Shown here: positions 23,671 through 36,718 of the stretch, one piece after another
Layout: every line of letters starts with the position of its first letter
How positions within the stretch are numbered: the first letter of the stretch is position 1
Assembly (NCBI GenBank): GCA_022393335.1
Contig: JAJEKB010000411.1
Coordinates: forward strand, 128,062-192,061
Direction: 5' to 3'
Origin: Macrotrachela quadricornifera
Taxonomy: Eukaryota > Rotifera > Eurotatoria > Philodinida > Philodinidae
Length of the DNA stretch: 64,000 bases
Notes under the pieces: generated by a model
What the model was told of the DNA's origin: nothing
The model's database searches: none
What the model saw: only the letters and a program-made list of their open reading frames with translations
Position numbers and translations under genes: made by a program

Positions 23671-26600
23671 ATGAAGTATCAAGTAAGATATTAAATAAGA
23701 AAAAGGAAAAAGTCTTTTCTTTTTTGTTGAAAATTTAGACTGAATATCAAAGAAATTATCAAAATCGAATACCAAGAAAATTTCATGAACTTTTAGCTGA
23801 AGAACGAAAATTAAGCGAAGGTTTTTTTTTTATCTATTTGTCTTTTTTTTTTATATTGGTTTGTTTTTTTTTCTTTTTGTTAAGTACCAATTAAACGTTC
23901 AATATCTCGTCGACGTGGTCGATCATTACCATCATCACCTAATCGTATTAATGATCAGAATTATGCTGTTATTGGACCAAATGATAAATTTTCTCAATCA
24001 CAACTTTATCGATTACGAGAGCCAATTAAAGATTATTCTCGTGTTTCAAAACCACGAGAATATGCCATTTTAGGAAGAAATGAAAAATTTGAAAATAATG
24101 TTGCTTATCCATTAAGAAAACCTGTTTTAAGTGACTCACCTAGAGTAAGAAATAATTCTAATTCATTTTTTATAAACAATAGAGATTTGTTTTTTATTTT
24201 CAGTCTATTTATTAGAGAATTGTATATATCTTATAATTTCAAATACTTCGAACAAAATAAGAATTTTTTAAAGATTCTCATTAATTTTGTTCGGTTTTTT
24301 CGCTGATAAAAAGTTCAAAATAATAAATGATAGTAGATGACTTACAGATGAAATAACATATAATGCAGGAGTAATGACACAAAATGTTGATTCGTATTTC
24401 TCTTCGATAGACGAATACTCAAACAAACGTTGATTTACTAAAAGATGAAGCGTTTGTCTCTACTTTCGAATATGATATGACTACCGATATGTTTGACAGC
24501 AACGCAGTTACGCGTAAGTGCGTCGTACTGTGACGTGTAATTGCGGAAAATTGCGATAGAACTACGCGTAACAGCATTGCAGTCAAATATATGATTTTTT
24601 AACTGCGATCAATGTGACGCAGTTGTTAAAAAAGTGGCGACATAGATTATTTTTATAATACATTTGTAAATAAAATGGTGCAATAAAAAAGACAGATACA
24701 CTCAATATAAATCCGTATTTTTTTCCAAAAAAATGATATAAAAGATCGATTTTTATGTCTCTTCGATGAATAGGTTTTAAAGACAAAATTGACTCCTCTT
24801 TCAAATGATGTGTGATTTATGTTTGTTGTAAGTTTGTAAACGAAATGAGATAAAGTACAAAAAAGGAAAGTGTCGGGCAATAAGTTTTTAATTTTTATAT
24901 GAATTAGCAAAAAACGTCAGTGGACGGCAATTAAATACAAATACCTGTCGTTTAAAAAAAACTAGTTTTAACGAATTCATTAATGTCGAAGTAGTCACTG
25001 TTATTGAATGCACGAAATTTCAATTAGTTATGGACTAACAAGGTGTGTTTGACTAATTTGTATAAAAATCGCAAATTTATTGCTCGAGTCTTTCTTTTTC
25101 TTTTTCATGTCGTTTCATTTATAAACTTGTGATAAGTATAAATCATACACCGTTTGAAAGATGAGAAAAATTTTGTTTTCAGAACCTGTTTATGGAAGAG
25201 ATATAAAGATCGATGTTTTCTATCAGTTTTTTAATAGAAAAGTACAGATTTATTCGGAGAGTGTCTGTGTTTTTTATCGCATTGTTTCATTTGTAAATGT
25301 GTTACAGAAATAAGTTGCATACAATTTACAAGAGCAAAAAAATGTTCTATCCTTTGCTAAATAAAGTTTTTCCAGTACCCTTCTATCGAAGAGAAATAGA
25401 GATCAATATTTTGTACCTTTATTTTTGCATCGTATGTCACTAAACAAGCACATTTTCGAAAACTAATCTTGGTAGTCCAAAAATGAAGTATCGATTTTTT
25501 TATGTTGCGGGCCATCGGTGATGGTGGTTTAGTCGATCGACTTACATCTCTATTTTTATGGCGGCGTTTTATCTAAGTTTTCTCTTTTGGAAAGGCGTCA
25601 CCTTGCTGATCTCTGTTAGAGATCATTTTTGATTCTGAAACTCAACTGTGAGTGTAACTTCACAATCTTTTAATACGGTTATCAAAAGATTAAACATTTC
25701 AAGCAAAGAAAAAATATTTTTGGGTGTGATAGATTTATTGTTAAATAGTTTTTTGTTAAGCTACAATGATTCATATACAATATTTTAGTATATAAACTTT
25801 ATTTTTAATTGTTTGATAATTAATTATCATATGTATTAAAAAATAGGTTGTAGTACGACGACGTAAACATGAAAATCATTCATGTGGTATTCAAACTGTA
25901 CGTGAAAATAAAAAGAAAATTATGTCTTATTATTATTGTTATTTTAAATTTAGGAATTGGATAAAACAGGTACTACTTCATATGATTCTCGATATAGACG
26001 AAAACATAATTCTAATCGAGTAAATTCTATTTATATAATAATAATAGATATACTCATTTTCATTAAATAAAATAGAGACGAATTGAAACACAAAGTGAAT
26101 ATAAAGACAAATATAATTGGAAACAACCATTAAGTAATTCAATGAATGATGAAATATTTATTGATGATTCGAAATGGGTTAGATTTTATTTTACTTTTTT
26201 TTTTTTAAAAATTTATATTATAAAAGAAAAACAAGAGAAATATTTTTAGCATAATCGCTATTCCGATGCCAATAAACCATTAGTTGAAAAAACTTCTGTA
26301 GCTGTCAATACACCAGCACGTGTTGAAGTTGATGTTAATAATAATAATAATAAACGACAAGTCAAGCAATTTCGTCCAAAAAGATATGAAAAAAGTGAAT
26401 ATCGAACAAGTTATGTACCTAAAAAATCAAAAACACAAAAAGCATTTGAAGCTGAACATGTAGATGAACGAGTAAAATTCTTCTTAAATTGATATGTCAT
26501 TATATTAAATTTTAAAACATTATAGAAACGAAGAGAAATTCCAACACATGAACATGCTTATACAGATGATGAAGGTATTAATGAAAATATTGATTTAGCA

Positions 26601-29600
26601 AATGAATTTCGACAAAAATATCCTCATGGACAATTAAAGTTTGAAAATGAAATTTATAAATTTCATATCTTTATTTTTTATTTTATTTTCTTAGACATTG
26701 GAAATCAGAATATCAATCAACATATAAACCATTTTCACGTTTCGATTATAAAGATGGTAAATGGTATAAAGATTCTTCTGCAGTAAGTTTTAATACATTT
26801 TTTTTTAATTTTATTTTATTCAAATCTATTCTTTATTTTTTCTATAAAGAATGAAACAGATTTTAATCCAAATTTATTTTGGTATAAAGAATTAATGTCA
26901 ACAAGAAAACGAGCTGATGAATATCGTTCCAATGCACAAACAGATCATTTCAATCGTAATCATACCCTTCAATTACAAACAGGTTTTAATGCTAATCGTA
27001 ACGATCAAGCATGGGATATCAATGAAGATAGTGATAGTGTTATTTCAATTGATCGGTAATAAAAATATTTTATGATATTAAGAAACTGAACAAAGTATAG
27101 CAGATATTTAGACTTAGAAAAGTCGGAAAAGACTTCCATCCATGACGTGCCAAACAAAGATTTAATTATTTGAAGGAGGAACAAAAAAATGAACGTTTTC
27201 AGCATTTTCTCAACTTTCCTCACTGTTTTATCTGGTTGTGACCTTTAATTTTTAGTATAGAGTTTTGATTGAACCCGACAATTTCTAACTGTTTTCTCTT
27301 CAAGCATCGATCAAAATCAAGATATTATTAAATTGAATGTATAATTTAATGTAGAACAATATGAAATCTACAGTTTGTTCTTCTACACTTACACAGAAAC
27401 AGAAACAATGACTTACTGAAACCTATACTTATAAAAAATAAGGTTCAGTTTTTTTTATGGTTGTTAGAAAACATCCTTTTCTATGAGCTACAGGAAAAAA
27501 TGACATTAGTATTATAAGGACAAAACATGGTGGTATTCGGATCACATGAAAGAGAATTCCTCAAACCTTATAATCGGCCCGAACAACACTATGTTTTGTT
27601 CTAACAATAGTGGACAAACTCTTCTCTAATTCATTTTTATACCTAATCTCACATACCTTGAAATTGAAGTAGGTTGCTCTAGGTACGCTATGGGCACATA
27701 ATATTTTATATTTGTTAGTTTGCTGGTGAGAGCTTTCATTTGACTCGAATATAGTCAATCTCATCAACTATCAGTTGGCAACTTTCCATTGTTAGATACA
27801 TCATAGGTTCAGATCCATTTAGGGCATTTCCTAGTCTCATCAAGTCCTACTTGTGCTCAAACAGTATGCGGCAATGGAGATGCTCTGTTATAAGATTATA
27901 TACCAATGTTGGATGTATCCTAATGATCATATTAATTCAGTTGAACATCAACTAACCAAATTTTCTAAGTAATCAAAAAATAAAAGCACACGACATATAA
28001 ATGCTTTACTATTTCTATTATAAATCTCTTTCTCAGTAAAATAATCATATGTATTATTCTGTAGTCGAGCTCGACAAAAAAACGAAGTAAACGTAGATCT
28101 TTACTGAGCGAAGAATACGAATTTGTCTATTCCCATCAGAAACTGTATATTCTCCATACTGATCTAGAAGGAAAGTATTCTAACATTTCATATTGATTGG
28201 TAGCACGATCATAACGCTCAAGGATATAAAATCAAAGAAGTAACCTCTGGATTTTAGTTGTCTTCAGACTTCGTAAAAGCAGGTTATACTTTAAAATCGG
28301 CTCAAGTCTGATGAAATCCAACTGAAATTTTTGATTAAGATTGTACTTAAATGGTAACTATAGATCTGACTTCAAAATCAGTTGAATCAATTGAAGTCAG
28401 ATTTGAACTTTCATACCTGTTGCAGTCATTACTCCCTTATGTAACACTCCTCATTGCTATACGCATTATCGTTACAATCATGGTTGTTCAACCTGTGCAT
28501 TCTTTTATTATAAAAAAAATAAGATATCTTTTGTTTTGGGCGACTGTACTAAATCTATGATTTTCTTTTGTAGTGATTTAGAACGCGAACGTATTGAAGG
28601 TGAACGTCGTCGTGAAAAAGATGCTAGACGAAATGAAGCTGAACGAATTCGTTATGAAAAGTATAATAAATAATATTGTAAAAAACAAAAATTTTCCTTT
28701 TCAATTAAGACAAAGATCATCCCCGTATAAAACTGATCAAGTAGCTCAAACTGATCATTATACTAATCGTCAAACAGATCGAATTATTTATATTGATGAA
28801 CCAATACCAAAACCACCAGGTGTAGCTACAAAAGCATTTGTACGTAATCTTGGTTCATCATCAGTACAGCAACATATGTCGTGGGATTCTGAAAGTCTTT
28901 ATAGTCAAGATACCAATTCAGATATGTTCGTAAATTATTATTAAACGTTTTAAACTTACATAAAAAGTTCGTTGTTTTTCTTTTCTTAGAGATTCACATC
29001 ATAAATGTTATACAAATAAAAATCAAACATATAATATTAATCATAAAGTATCGCCAAAAAAACAAAAATCTCAAGGAACAGGAACATATTCACCAATATC
29101 AAATGATCAACAACAAATAGATCGAAATAATAATTATACTTCACCACGGAAAAATCAAGTATAAATTTATCTATTCAATTATTCTATTAGTTTCATTTAT
29201 TATTTTTTTTTTAAATAATACAGCATAAGGAAACACATCCAATTGCTGTTTGTCCACCTAAAACTTATCAGGAAACTTATAATGCTACTGGTCGACCAAG
29301 TTATGATACACATATACATGATAAACGTCCACATACAAGTATAAATGAATGTAACTATATTCAATTTTGAATTATTTCCTAATTAATGAAACATTTGTTC
29401 GTTGTTGTTTTTTTTTCGATAGATTGTTCATATCCAGCTAGTCGATTTAAAGATGAAGTAACAGAATATTATTATGCTGATGAAAATAATCAACAACAAC
29501 GACGATATCGTACACCTGTTTCAAATTCTGATCAACGTTTTGATCGAACTTATAATACATATCATAAAAGTAAAATTAATATATGTGAAATTTTTACTTA

Positions 29601-29786
29601 AATATATTTATATTTTTGTTTAAAATAGATGATAATGTTCTTTCAACGGATTCAGCACGATCATTATCATCTAGTTGTAGTTTAGCATCACAAACACTTG
29701 AACGTGCTCAACAAAATATGGGAAAATACTGGGGTGATGATCATCCACAATCACCACCTAAAAAACCAAGTAATGCTAAGCATTAA
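23671..29786 (+). CDS. Mdm1: MDM1 homologue, centriolar microtubule-binding protein
   Basis: MDM1 binds microtubules at centrioles and limits centriole duplication in animal cells. Sixteen phase-consistent exons give 697 aa: 23671-23682, 23739-23820, 23885-24144, 25847-25897, 25954-26019, 26076-26177, 26250-26471, 26526-26638, 26695-26782, 26850-27055, 28574-28660, 28710-28925, 28990-29158, 29224-29338, 29423-29569, 29629-29786. Evidence: the repeated SEY-type motif of MDM1 recurs (TEYQRNYQ at the N-terminus, SEYKDKYNWK, SEYRTSY, KSEYQSTYKPF). The central block with YKDGKWYKD, FWYKELMSTRKRADEYR, DHFNRNHTLQLQ and WDI matches the conserved MDM1 core. The C-terminus (SARSLSSSCSLASQTLERAQ, then KYWGDD) matches the family's end. 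Exon 12's donor (GTTCGT) is the least certain. Introns 3 (1.7 kb) and 10 (1.5 kb) are far longer than the rest. Exon 1 encodes only four residues. Poly(A) signal at about 30017-30022. Confidence 0.88.
24145..25846 (+). other. Long third intron of the MDM1 gene
   Basis: At 1.7 kb it is over ten times the usual intron here. It holds the fold-back element at 24487-24592, a second imperfect hairpin at about 24595-24634 and a GC-richer island near 25505-25625. No coding exon was supported inside. Confidence 0.6.
24487..24592. mobile_element. Short fold-back element with 30-bp inverted arms
   Basis: Left arm 24487-24516 (atatgtttgacagcaacgca then gttacgcgta) and right arm 24563-24592 are reverse complements with about five mismatches. 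They enclose a 46-bp centre rich in CG dinucleotides (gtgcgtcgtactgtgacgtg). The island is GC-richer than its surroundings. It sits in an intron and has no coding capacity. A MITE-like insertion is the likeliest reading; a structured RNA is the alternative. Confidence 0.7.
27056..28573 (+). other. Long tenth intron of the MDM1 gene
   Basis: A 1.5 kb intron with no supported exon. It contains a small hairpin (gtagaacaa ... ttgttcttctac, about 27353-27390) and a weaker inverted pair near 27517-27602 (ggacaaaacatggtg against caacactatgttttgttc). Possibly remnants of insertions. Confidence 0.5.
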
Positions 29787-30725
29787 TCAAAGATTAATAC
29801 AGACACAAAAAAAATCAATTTTCATTTGCGTTGATTTCTTCTTTTTTTTTTTATATTATTTTATCAGTTTTTTTACCTTTTTGTTTTTGTGTACATCTGC
29901 TTTTTATGATTATTAATACTATTGCAACTGCTCATGGTTTTATATTTGTTCATCGTGTGATTTAATGTTTTTCATAATGCTTTACAGTAGATTTGTGATA
30001 TACTAATCCACACATAAATAAATAATATAAATGTAGATTTGTTTACAATGAGAATAATATAGATTTAAATTGAAAATTCGTTTTCAATAAAATCAATATA
30101 AACTAAATAATTAATTTTTATATAATCAAATTTTAAAGACATGCTCATTTCTTGTCAGATAAAATTTCAAATATGATTGATGAAAATGACAAATAGTATT
30201 TGATTATGAATTTTGATCTAATTGATAATGATTAACATTTCAACAGAGTTCTGAAAGATTCAATCTTTTCAACTTATACTCAATTCTCAATGTTCTCTAG
30301 TTGAATTCAAGCCCAATTCGTTTGATAAAGATCATATTGCATTTGTCCACAAATCGAATCCGATTGTATAACTCTACATCGCAGTGATTATCAATAAATG
30401 GTAGTAACTACTAGACTTTTTTTATTAGGAACTTTTATTCAACTATTAATTCTTAGTAAAAGATATAATTAATCATTTTTTTACACGATTTATCTTATGA
30501 ATCAATATAAATTTAGGCAAATTTGCTGTTTGAATATTCTTCTCTCTGCTCACGTTATATTGCGAGGAAACATATCCAATTGTTAAATTACTTTTTGCTT
30601 GCAATTATTATCATTCAATCAATCTCACTAAGTAGTGAAAAATCTGATTTGGTTCAGTTTGTTGGCCTTTCTTTATTCAATTGTGGCCATTTTTACTTGG
30701 TTTATGATCTATGATATAGGTTTCC
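29787..30725. other. Intergenic, MDM1 3' UTR and spacer
   Basis: After the MDM1 stop and its AATAAA (about 30017) the sequence is AT-rich without a supportable gene. Confidence 0.55.
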
Positions 30726-30955
30726 TGATAAGCTAAATGGATGAATTTCGAGCTAGAACAAATGTATTTTTATAGATACTTTCATATCAAAAAAGAAAAC
30801 TCTGTTTTGGATGGCACTATGCTATACTAAAAAAGTCATTTTCATGACATGTCGATATCTCAATAAGAATATATTTGTTCTAGCTCAAACTTTGGCGAAT
30901 TTCTGATGATGGTAACATCTATCTGTGAACAAAATTTCAATCATTTAGCTTATCA
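30726..30955. mobile_element. Fold-back element with two-part inverted arms
   Basis: The outer arms tgataagctaaatg...gaattt (from 30726) and aaatttcaatcatttagcttatca (to 30955) are inverted copies. An inner pair, gagctagaacaaatgtattttta and aagaatatatttgttctagctc, is also inverted. The right half carries about 50 extra bases between the two blocks. The centre has no coding potential. This is the shape of a non-autonomous fold-back transposon. No target-site duplication could be fixed by eye. Confidence 0.75.
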
Positions 30956-31545
30956 TATGTCGAGTAAAACGTTTTGCAGTTCGGTCAGATAAGCCCGGCA
31001 GTCTAGACTAAAACAGATTTTTTCATTATATTCCAAGACCAATCGAATAGGAATAATCACAGCAAATTGTAATTTGGCAGCTGGCTATGTTTTCTCGATT
31101 ATTTAACATATCTGATAAGAATAAATCATATTTCTTCCAAAAACCTCCAAAAAAATTGTCTAACATCATATAAATTTCAACTGAAATGAAAAAAAATTGT
31201 TCATATTCAATATGATATTAAAATGAAATCCAATATGAAATTGAGAAGGTACTTGTAAAAATAAAAACGATAAAGAATAAGAGGATATATAAGTTTATTT
31301 TCATCTTCTAAACACATACTTACGAAAAACAAAAAGAAACTTAAAATATTCATTGAAAAAAAAAAGTAATATAAAAGATGTCGTTTTGTAAATGAGAAAA
31401 ATGAGCTGCAGGAAATAAGGAGGATTGTTTCTTGGCAATAAGTTTTTTTTAATGGTCGTTGTCAACAAACAGTATAAAGAAAAAGAAAGAAAGAGTATGC
31501 CACTTGTGTAAAATTGAAACACTCTTGAGAACTCAACAACAAATA
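30956..31545. other. Intergenic region upstream of PACRG
   Basis: AT-rich with no gene seen. The frame of PACRG stays open for 29 codons before the chosen ATG (to about 31459), but that stretch is low-complexity Lys-rich and is taken as 5' UTR. Confidence 0.5.
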
Positions 31546-32512
31546 ATGGCTACAGCTACATCACCACGTCGTGAAACCAATGCTCGATTACGCCAAACTG
31601 GGCCCTTAGATACGGATGGTTTTACTGTAAAATCTCTCTTAAAAAATGCTAAAGTATCTATATTAATTCGTTAAAATTAAAATTTAGAAAAGATAAAATA
31701 AAAAATTTATTTTAGGTAAATGCTCCACCATCAGCTGAAGCAACACGTATTCGTAATAGCAAACCTACAGCTTTTCGTAAATTTTATGAACGTGGTGATT
31801 TTCCAATAGCACTTGAACATGATACTAAAGGAAATAAAATCGCTTGGAAGGTATAAAATAAACATTTATTTATTTTATAAATTATTTCTTTTCCTCTTTT
31901 TTTTAAATAATAATAGGTAGAAATTGAAAAACTTGATTATCATCATTATTTACCATTATTTTTCGATGGTCTGTGTGAAACTGAACATCCATATGATTTT
32001 TTTGCTCGTCAAGGTATTCATGATATGCTTGAACATGGTGGAAATAAAATATTACCTGTTATTCCACAACTTATTGTACCAATTAAAAGTATTTTTTTTT
32101 GAAAATATATTTTATATGTATATATATTTTTTTTTTTAGATGCATTAAATACACGAAATCATAAAGTTATTTGTACAACTTTAAAAATTCTTCAACAATT
32201 AGTTATGTCAGCTGATATGATTGGTGAAGCACTTGTTCCGTATTATCGTCAAATTTTACCAATATTTAATCTTTTTAAAAACTGGAATTGTAAGAAAATG
32301 TTTATTTTGTTGTTGATGCTTTAATTCCTCTTTTTTTTCTTTATTAAAAAGCAAATTTGGGTGATGGAATTGAATATGGACAACAGCGACGTGAAAATAT
32401 AGGAGATTTAATTAATGAAACACTTGAAGCTTTTGAACGACATGGTGGCGAAGATGCATTCATTAATATTAAATATATGATACCCACCTATGAATCAGTT
32501 ATGCTCAATTAA
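31546..32512 (+). CDS. PACRG: PACRG homologue, axonemal doublet-microtubule protein
   Basis: PACRG (parkin co-regulated gene product) sits at the inner junction of ciliary doublet microtubules and is needed for motile cilia. Exons: 31546-31653, 31716-31850, 31917-32088, 32140-32289, 32352-32512; 241 aa, close to the family's usual size. Strong family signatures: [131 protein letters not shown] and the C-terminal [12 protein letters not shown]. The fold is an armadillo/HEAT-like helical repeat. The start is the ATG opening [15 protein letters not shown]; a longer in-frame start exists but adds only low-complexity residues. In vertebrates PACRG is head to head with parkin; no parkin gene is next to it here. 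Poly(A) signal AATAAA at 32640-32645. Confidence 0.96.
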
Positions 32513-33986
32513 ATAATTATAAAACAAAAAATAAAAACAGAAAACATTGTAGTATTCCAATTGAAAAACTTTTTCTTTGTTTTTCTTTTATAATGGACAA
32601 TCATCTGTATTGTACTATATTTTTTTTTTGCAACAAAAGAATAAAGCAAAGAGGAAATAAATTGATCTTCACATATTAGTGTGAATATTTTGTTAAAATA
32701 TTTAAATGATTTATATAGAAAAAAAAAAAGTTTTTATAATTTTATTTCATATTGTTCGAATAGTTGGTATATTAAAATTGTACAACGAATAGTCAATTTT
32801 AAAGACTATTTAACAGTTTTAATAAATCCATATCGATTTTCTTTATTTTACAGTATTTTATTTTTTAGTTTTTTCTTGACATTATTACCTTTGAACAAAG
32901 TTTACTTAGGTTGTATTTGTAATATACATATATTAAAATAAAGAACAATCACGGGTCAATATCTTGAGCTTTTTATTCGAGTAAAAATAAAGAAATGAAG
33001 TGATATATGAGCCAACTTTTTACATCTATGTGTGGACTAAAAGAAAGAGAAAATGAAAATGAACCTTTCTTTCTTTTTAGAAAGAGCTTTATTTAAATGA
33101 ATTGACCTACTCAGTTACATTATATAGTTCTCCGACATAGATTGTTGAAGAACGCGTTAATCCATCAAGGACAAGGTTATTCTAGGAAAAAAAATTAATT
33201 TTTTAAAATAGTGGAATAATGTACTTTTTCGTAAATGTAAAGACTAAAATGTCTAAGGAGATATCAACGTATGACAATCTCGAAAATATAGCTGCAAATA
33301 GAAAGTCCGTCGTTACATTCAGTGCATTCGTATTTGAATACAGCCCTGGGTGTTGTATTTTCACAAGGAATTAGTTCTTGTTTATGTTGTTTACTATCAG
33401 AATCATTTCATTAGGCTCTTCAATAGCTCTATTTTTAATGCAAGAAATAAAAATTTTCGTGACGATTCATAACAGAATACTCATAGAGATGATATTACCA
33501 TTCGTAGATAATCTCTATAGAAACTAGTGAATCTCAAAGAAAAAATATTAAATCTTTAATAAACTTGAAAATTAGAATTTCAATAATATTTTTCAAGTTA
33601 GCAGTCTATTACATATATTAAAATATGGCTTCGATCTCCTTAGAATTTTAATAATTTAATCATTTATAATTATATTTCGATAATCAAAAAATCTCTTTTA
33701 GTGCATACACAAATAAATCAATGTATACATTTATAACTACTCTATTTCCAGTCATATTGCTATCGACTTGCATTATTTTTTGCTTATTTTACTAGCATAT
33801 TTATAAATATTAGTATGATTTGTAATGTTATTACACCACAACACATAAATTATGTGAAACTGTTAATATCATAGTCATGCGTAGTTTGAAGATAAGATAA
33901 TCACTTTGTCATATAATTATCTTTGGTTTTAAACATTTCTATATATTCAACAAGTTGAGTTTTCTTTTTACAAAGAATTTATTAAA
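32513..33986. other. Intergenic spacer
   Basis: PACRG 3' UTR (poly(A) signal 32640-32645), then AT-rich DNA with no gene supported. Open frames here are Phe/Leu/Ile-rich translations of T-runs. Confidence 0.55.
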
Positions 33987-34525
33987 ATGAAACTCATTCT
34001 ATTTCTATTATTAACATTAAATATTTTAATTGTATCAATTAAAACTTGTAAGTTATTTAAAATAAATTTTATATTTTATAATTTAATTAATATAAATTAG
34101 ATTCACTTAATAATGATACATCATTACGTGTTATTCCAAATTGGTTAGGTACATTTAATACACGAACAGAATGTGATATGCAACAATGTTGTTGTATTTA
34201 TGGATTAATAACTTTATCAAAAATGAAACCAAATTATTTACGAATTGTAACGCAAGTTGACGGTCGTAATTGTCCAGTAGATCACAGATTTATTTATACA
34301 ATTTCAATGCCAACTGGTTTTCAAACTGAAATTCCTTTTATGGATGGTCTTGTTGATATTACATTGAGTGCTGATAGTTATGTTATTACATTATATAATA
34401 AAAATGCTCCGATGTGTAGTGGAAGTGCAATGAGAAATAATGCAAAATCAATAATATTAACTGATTATATGAGAATAATATTATTAATTTTAGTTCTTAT
34501 CAGTGGAAAAAATATTTTTTATTAA
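33987..34525 (+). CDS. Small secreted or GPI-anchored cysteine-containing protein, unknown family
   Basis: I do not recognise the family. Two exons, 33987-34047 and 34101-34525, give 161 aa. A signal peptide is clear: MKLILFLLLTLNILIVSIKT, with cleavage near residue 20. The mature part has NWLGTFNTRTECDMQQCCC, then GRNCPVD and APMCSGSAM; six cysteines, four of them clustered, suggest disulphides in an extracellular beta-rich domain of about 110 residues. The C-terminus has a second hydrophobic stretch (MRIILLILVLISG) after a small-residue region (GSAMRNNAK), which reads as a GPI-attachment signal or a terminal membrane anchor. The intron sits just after the signal peptide, a common layout for secreted proteins. 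An acceptor-like ctttttacaaag ends 11 nt before the ATG. Confidence 0.75.
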
Positions 34526-36718
34526 AAAATGTAAATATAGTTAGTTAATATACATTTAAATGTCTCTTTAGAAAAATTAAATTTGAATTAGATACATGAA
34601 TCTAATGAGCCATAAATCAGATGATTTTTGTATTTGATATATCGTTTTTTTGTCATAGTTTTTGATAATTTTCGGCATCTATATCTTAAACAAACAGTAT
34701 GTTTTTCTCCAATTATACTATTTGTGGTCATGCATTTCGAATTTATCTTTGGACCTTCATCTATACATATAATTTTTTCTGTTTGAAAAAACTTGCAAAG
34801 GAGCAGTACCTACAAACGCTTCTTTTTTAAAATAATCTTTATTATTACCATATAAAACAAACATTTTTATAAATAGATCCACATTTTTTAAGAGTTCTTT
34901 CAAGATATTAAACTTCTCATCTGATTTCTTTGCTATTTTCTCAAAGTACACTAAAACCTATGCCATTTAATAATTACTGGATACTGAAAAAACATGAATT
35001 GATCAACCGCAAGATCAAAAATACGTAAAATTCAATTTTTACTAAGTTATAATGAATGCAAAAATTGCTGTCATGTTGTAAGAGAAGTCAAATATTTCTG
35101 TGAATATTGTGATATTTTGGATTTAATTGCTTCTCATTTGAAATTTACACATTCGCAAAATCTTCTTCTCGATCTGCAGAATTAGAGTTCGATATACAGA
35201 AATAGTTCACTTAATATAAATGAGCACAAAATTTCAAATCTTGCAGTGCCTGTCCTAATTGTCTAAACGAATGATAATCTTGAAATTTTATTTTTGAACT
35301 TTTAATAGCAAAGCTTAAAAGAACATAGTTTTACGTTTAACAAAATAAATATGTTCTCCTTCTTTTACGAATGTATAGAAAATTATTTAATAAATTCAAT
35401 GAAATACTAATAAAGAATGTTCCCAATTATCAAATCGCTTTTTGACTAAGTATATGCTCAAACGAAATGATTTTAATGAACTAATAGACAATCTATAGAA
35501 GTTTGATTTTTTAGATCTTCAGAGCATAGATATACAATTATTACTAATACTAGTTTTATTATCCTATCGCACTAATATACTCAATATGTTTACTAAACAA
35601 GCTTTAGTCCGGCTGAAATCTATGTGACTAGTAAGATACTCAGTACTGATAAAGATTGTAAAATTTGGAGATAAATCAATATTTGATAGATTATTAAAGA
35701 ACAACATATGATCTTGCTCAAACATGCATGTATATATTCATTTAATATTTTCTCATGTCATCTTCTTAAGTGAAAACTGCTGATAATCGACGATTTTAAG
35801 AAAAATCATCGATTATTACCGATTTGAATCCAAACATGCCAGTTAATCAGAGTTGAAATCTAAACCAACACCTTTGTTTCGTAATTTTCGAAAAATTAGA
35901 TTATTTTGTTTTTATTTAGACTTCATCGCATAGCTCATTCTAATCTAAATATAAATTTGACGTATCGTACTTATTGAATGAGAAAAGAGATAAATGACTA
36001 GTGATAAAGAACGAGCATTTGGCAATATGATTCCAAACGGTTAACTATAATTAGTCAACAATTTTTAGTTGATCGAAACGGCACGTTTTTAATCCGTATT
36101 CATTAATTTCATTGTTAGCATACGTGTAAAAATATCAGTCCATCTGTCAATATTTTAGTTAATAAGAATCAAAAGAATGAATCCATATATTATTTCTCAT
36201 TTCATTTGTTTTCACCCATTCTCGAGAAATCTTACAAGCTCATACTAATAAAAAAGTTAATTAGGTTAAAAATATCGGATGAATGAATAGTCACATGTTA
36301 ATATTTAATAATCCATCGGTAATCAGTACGGAATATCTTACTATTCATAAAGATTGAAGCAAAATCAAAATATGTTCAGTCAACATATTGAATATATTAG
36401 TGCAATAGTATAGCAAAACTTGTAATAGTAATAATCGTATATTTGTATTGAGAAAACTAGAATATTTAATAACTCTTTTTCTGTTTTGATGCACAATTAT
36501 TTTTAAATGACAAATGTTCATTTAGAAAAGAATGTCTTAAGAATTTCTCTATATTTCAATATCAGAATTACACTTTCCAATTAAATATAGTATCTATTAC
36601 ATATATTCTGTTACTATAATTGTTGTTTATAATTTATTTTAAATATTTACTGATCAAAAAAAGAAAATTTCTATACAAATAACAATTAAATAAAGAAAAA
36701 AAAAAGAGAAATTTTAAA
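34526..36718. other. Intergenic spacer
   Basis: No gene supported over 2.2 kb. It lies between the secreted-protein gene (+) and the 3' end of the CAMSAP gene (-), i.e. between convergent genes. Confidence 0.5.

Noticed and set aside
29698..29916. An alternative reading frame over the last MDM1 exon
   Set aside because: It overlaps the exon encoding the conserved MDM1 C-terminus and runs into T-rich 3' UTR.
34757..34951. Minus-strand open frame in the spacer after the secreted-protein gene
   Set aside because: Short, Lys/Phe-rich, no splice signals in phase and no recognisable motif.
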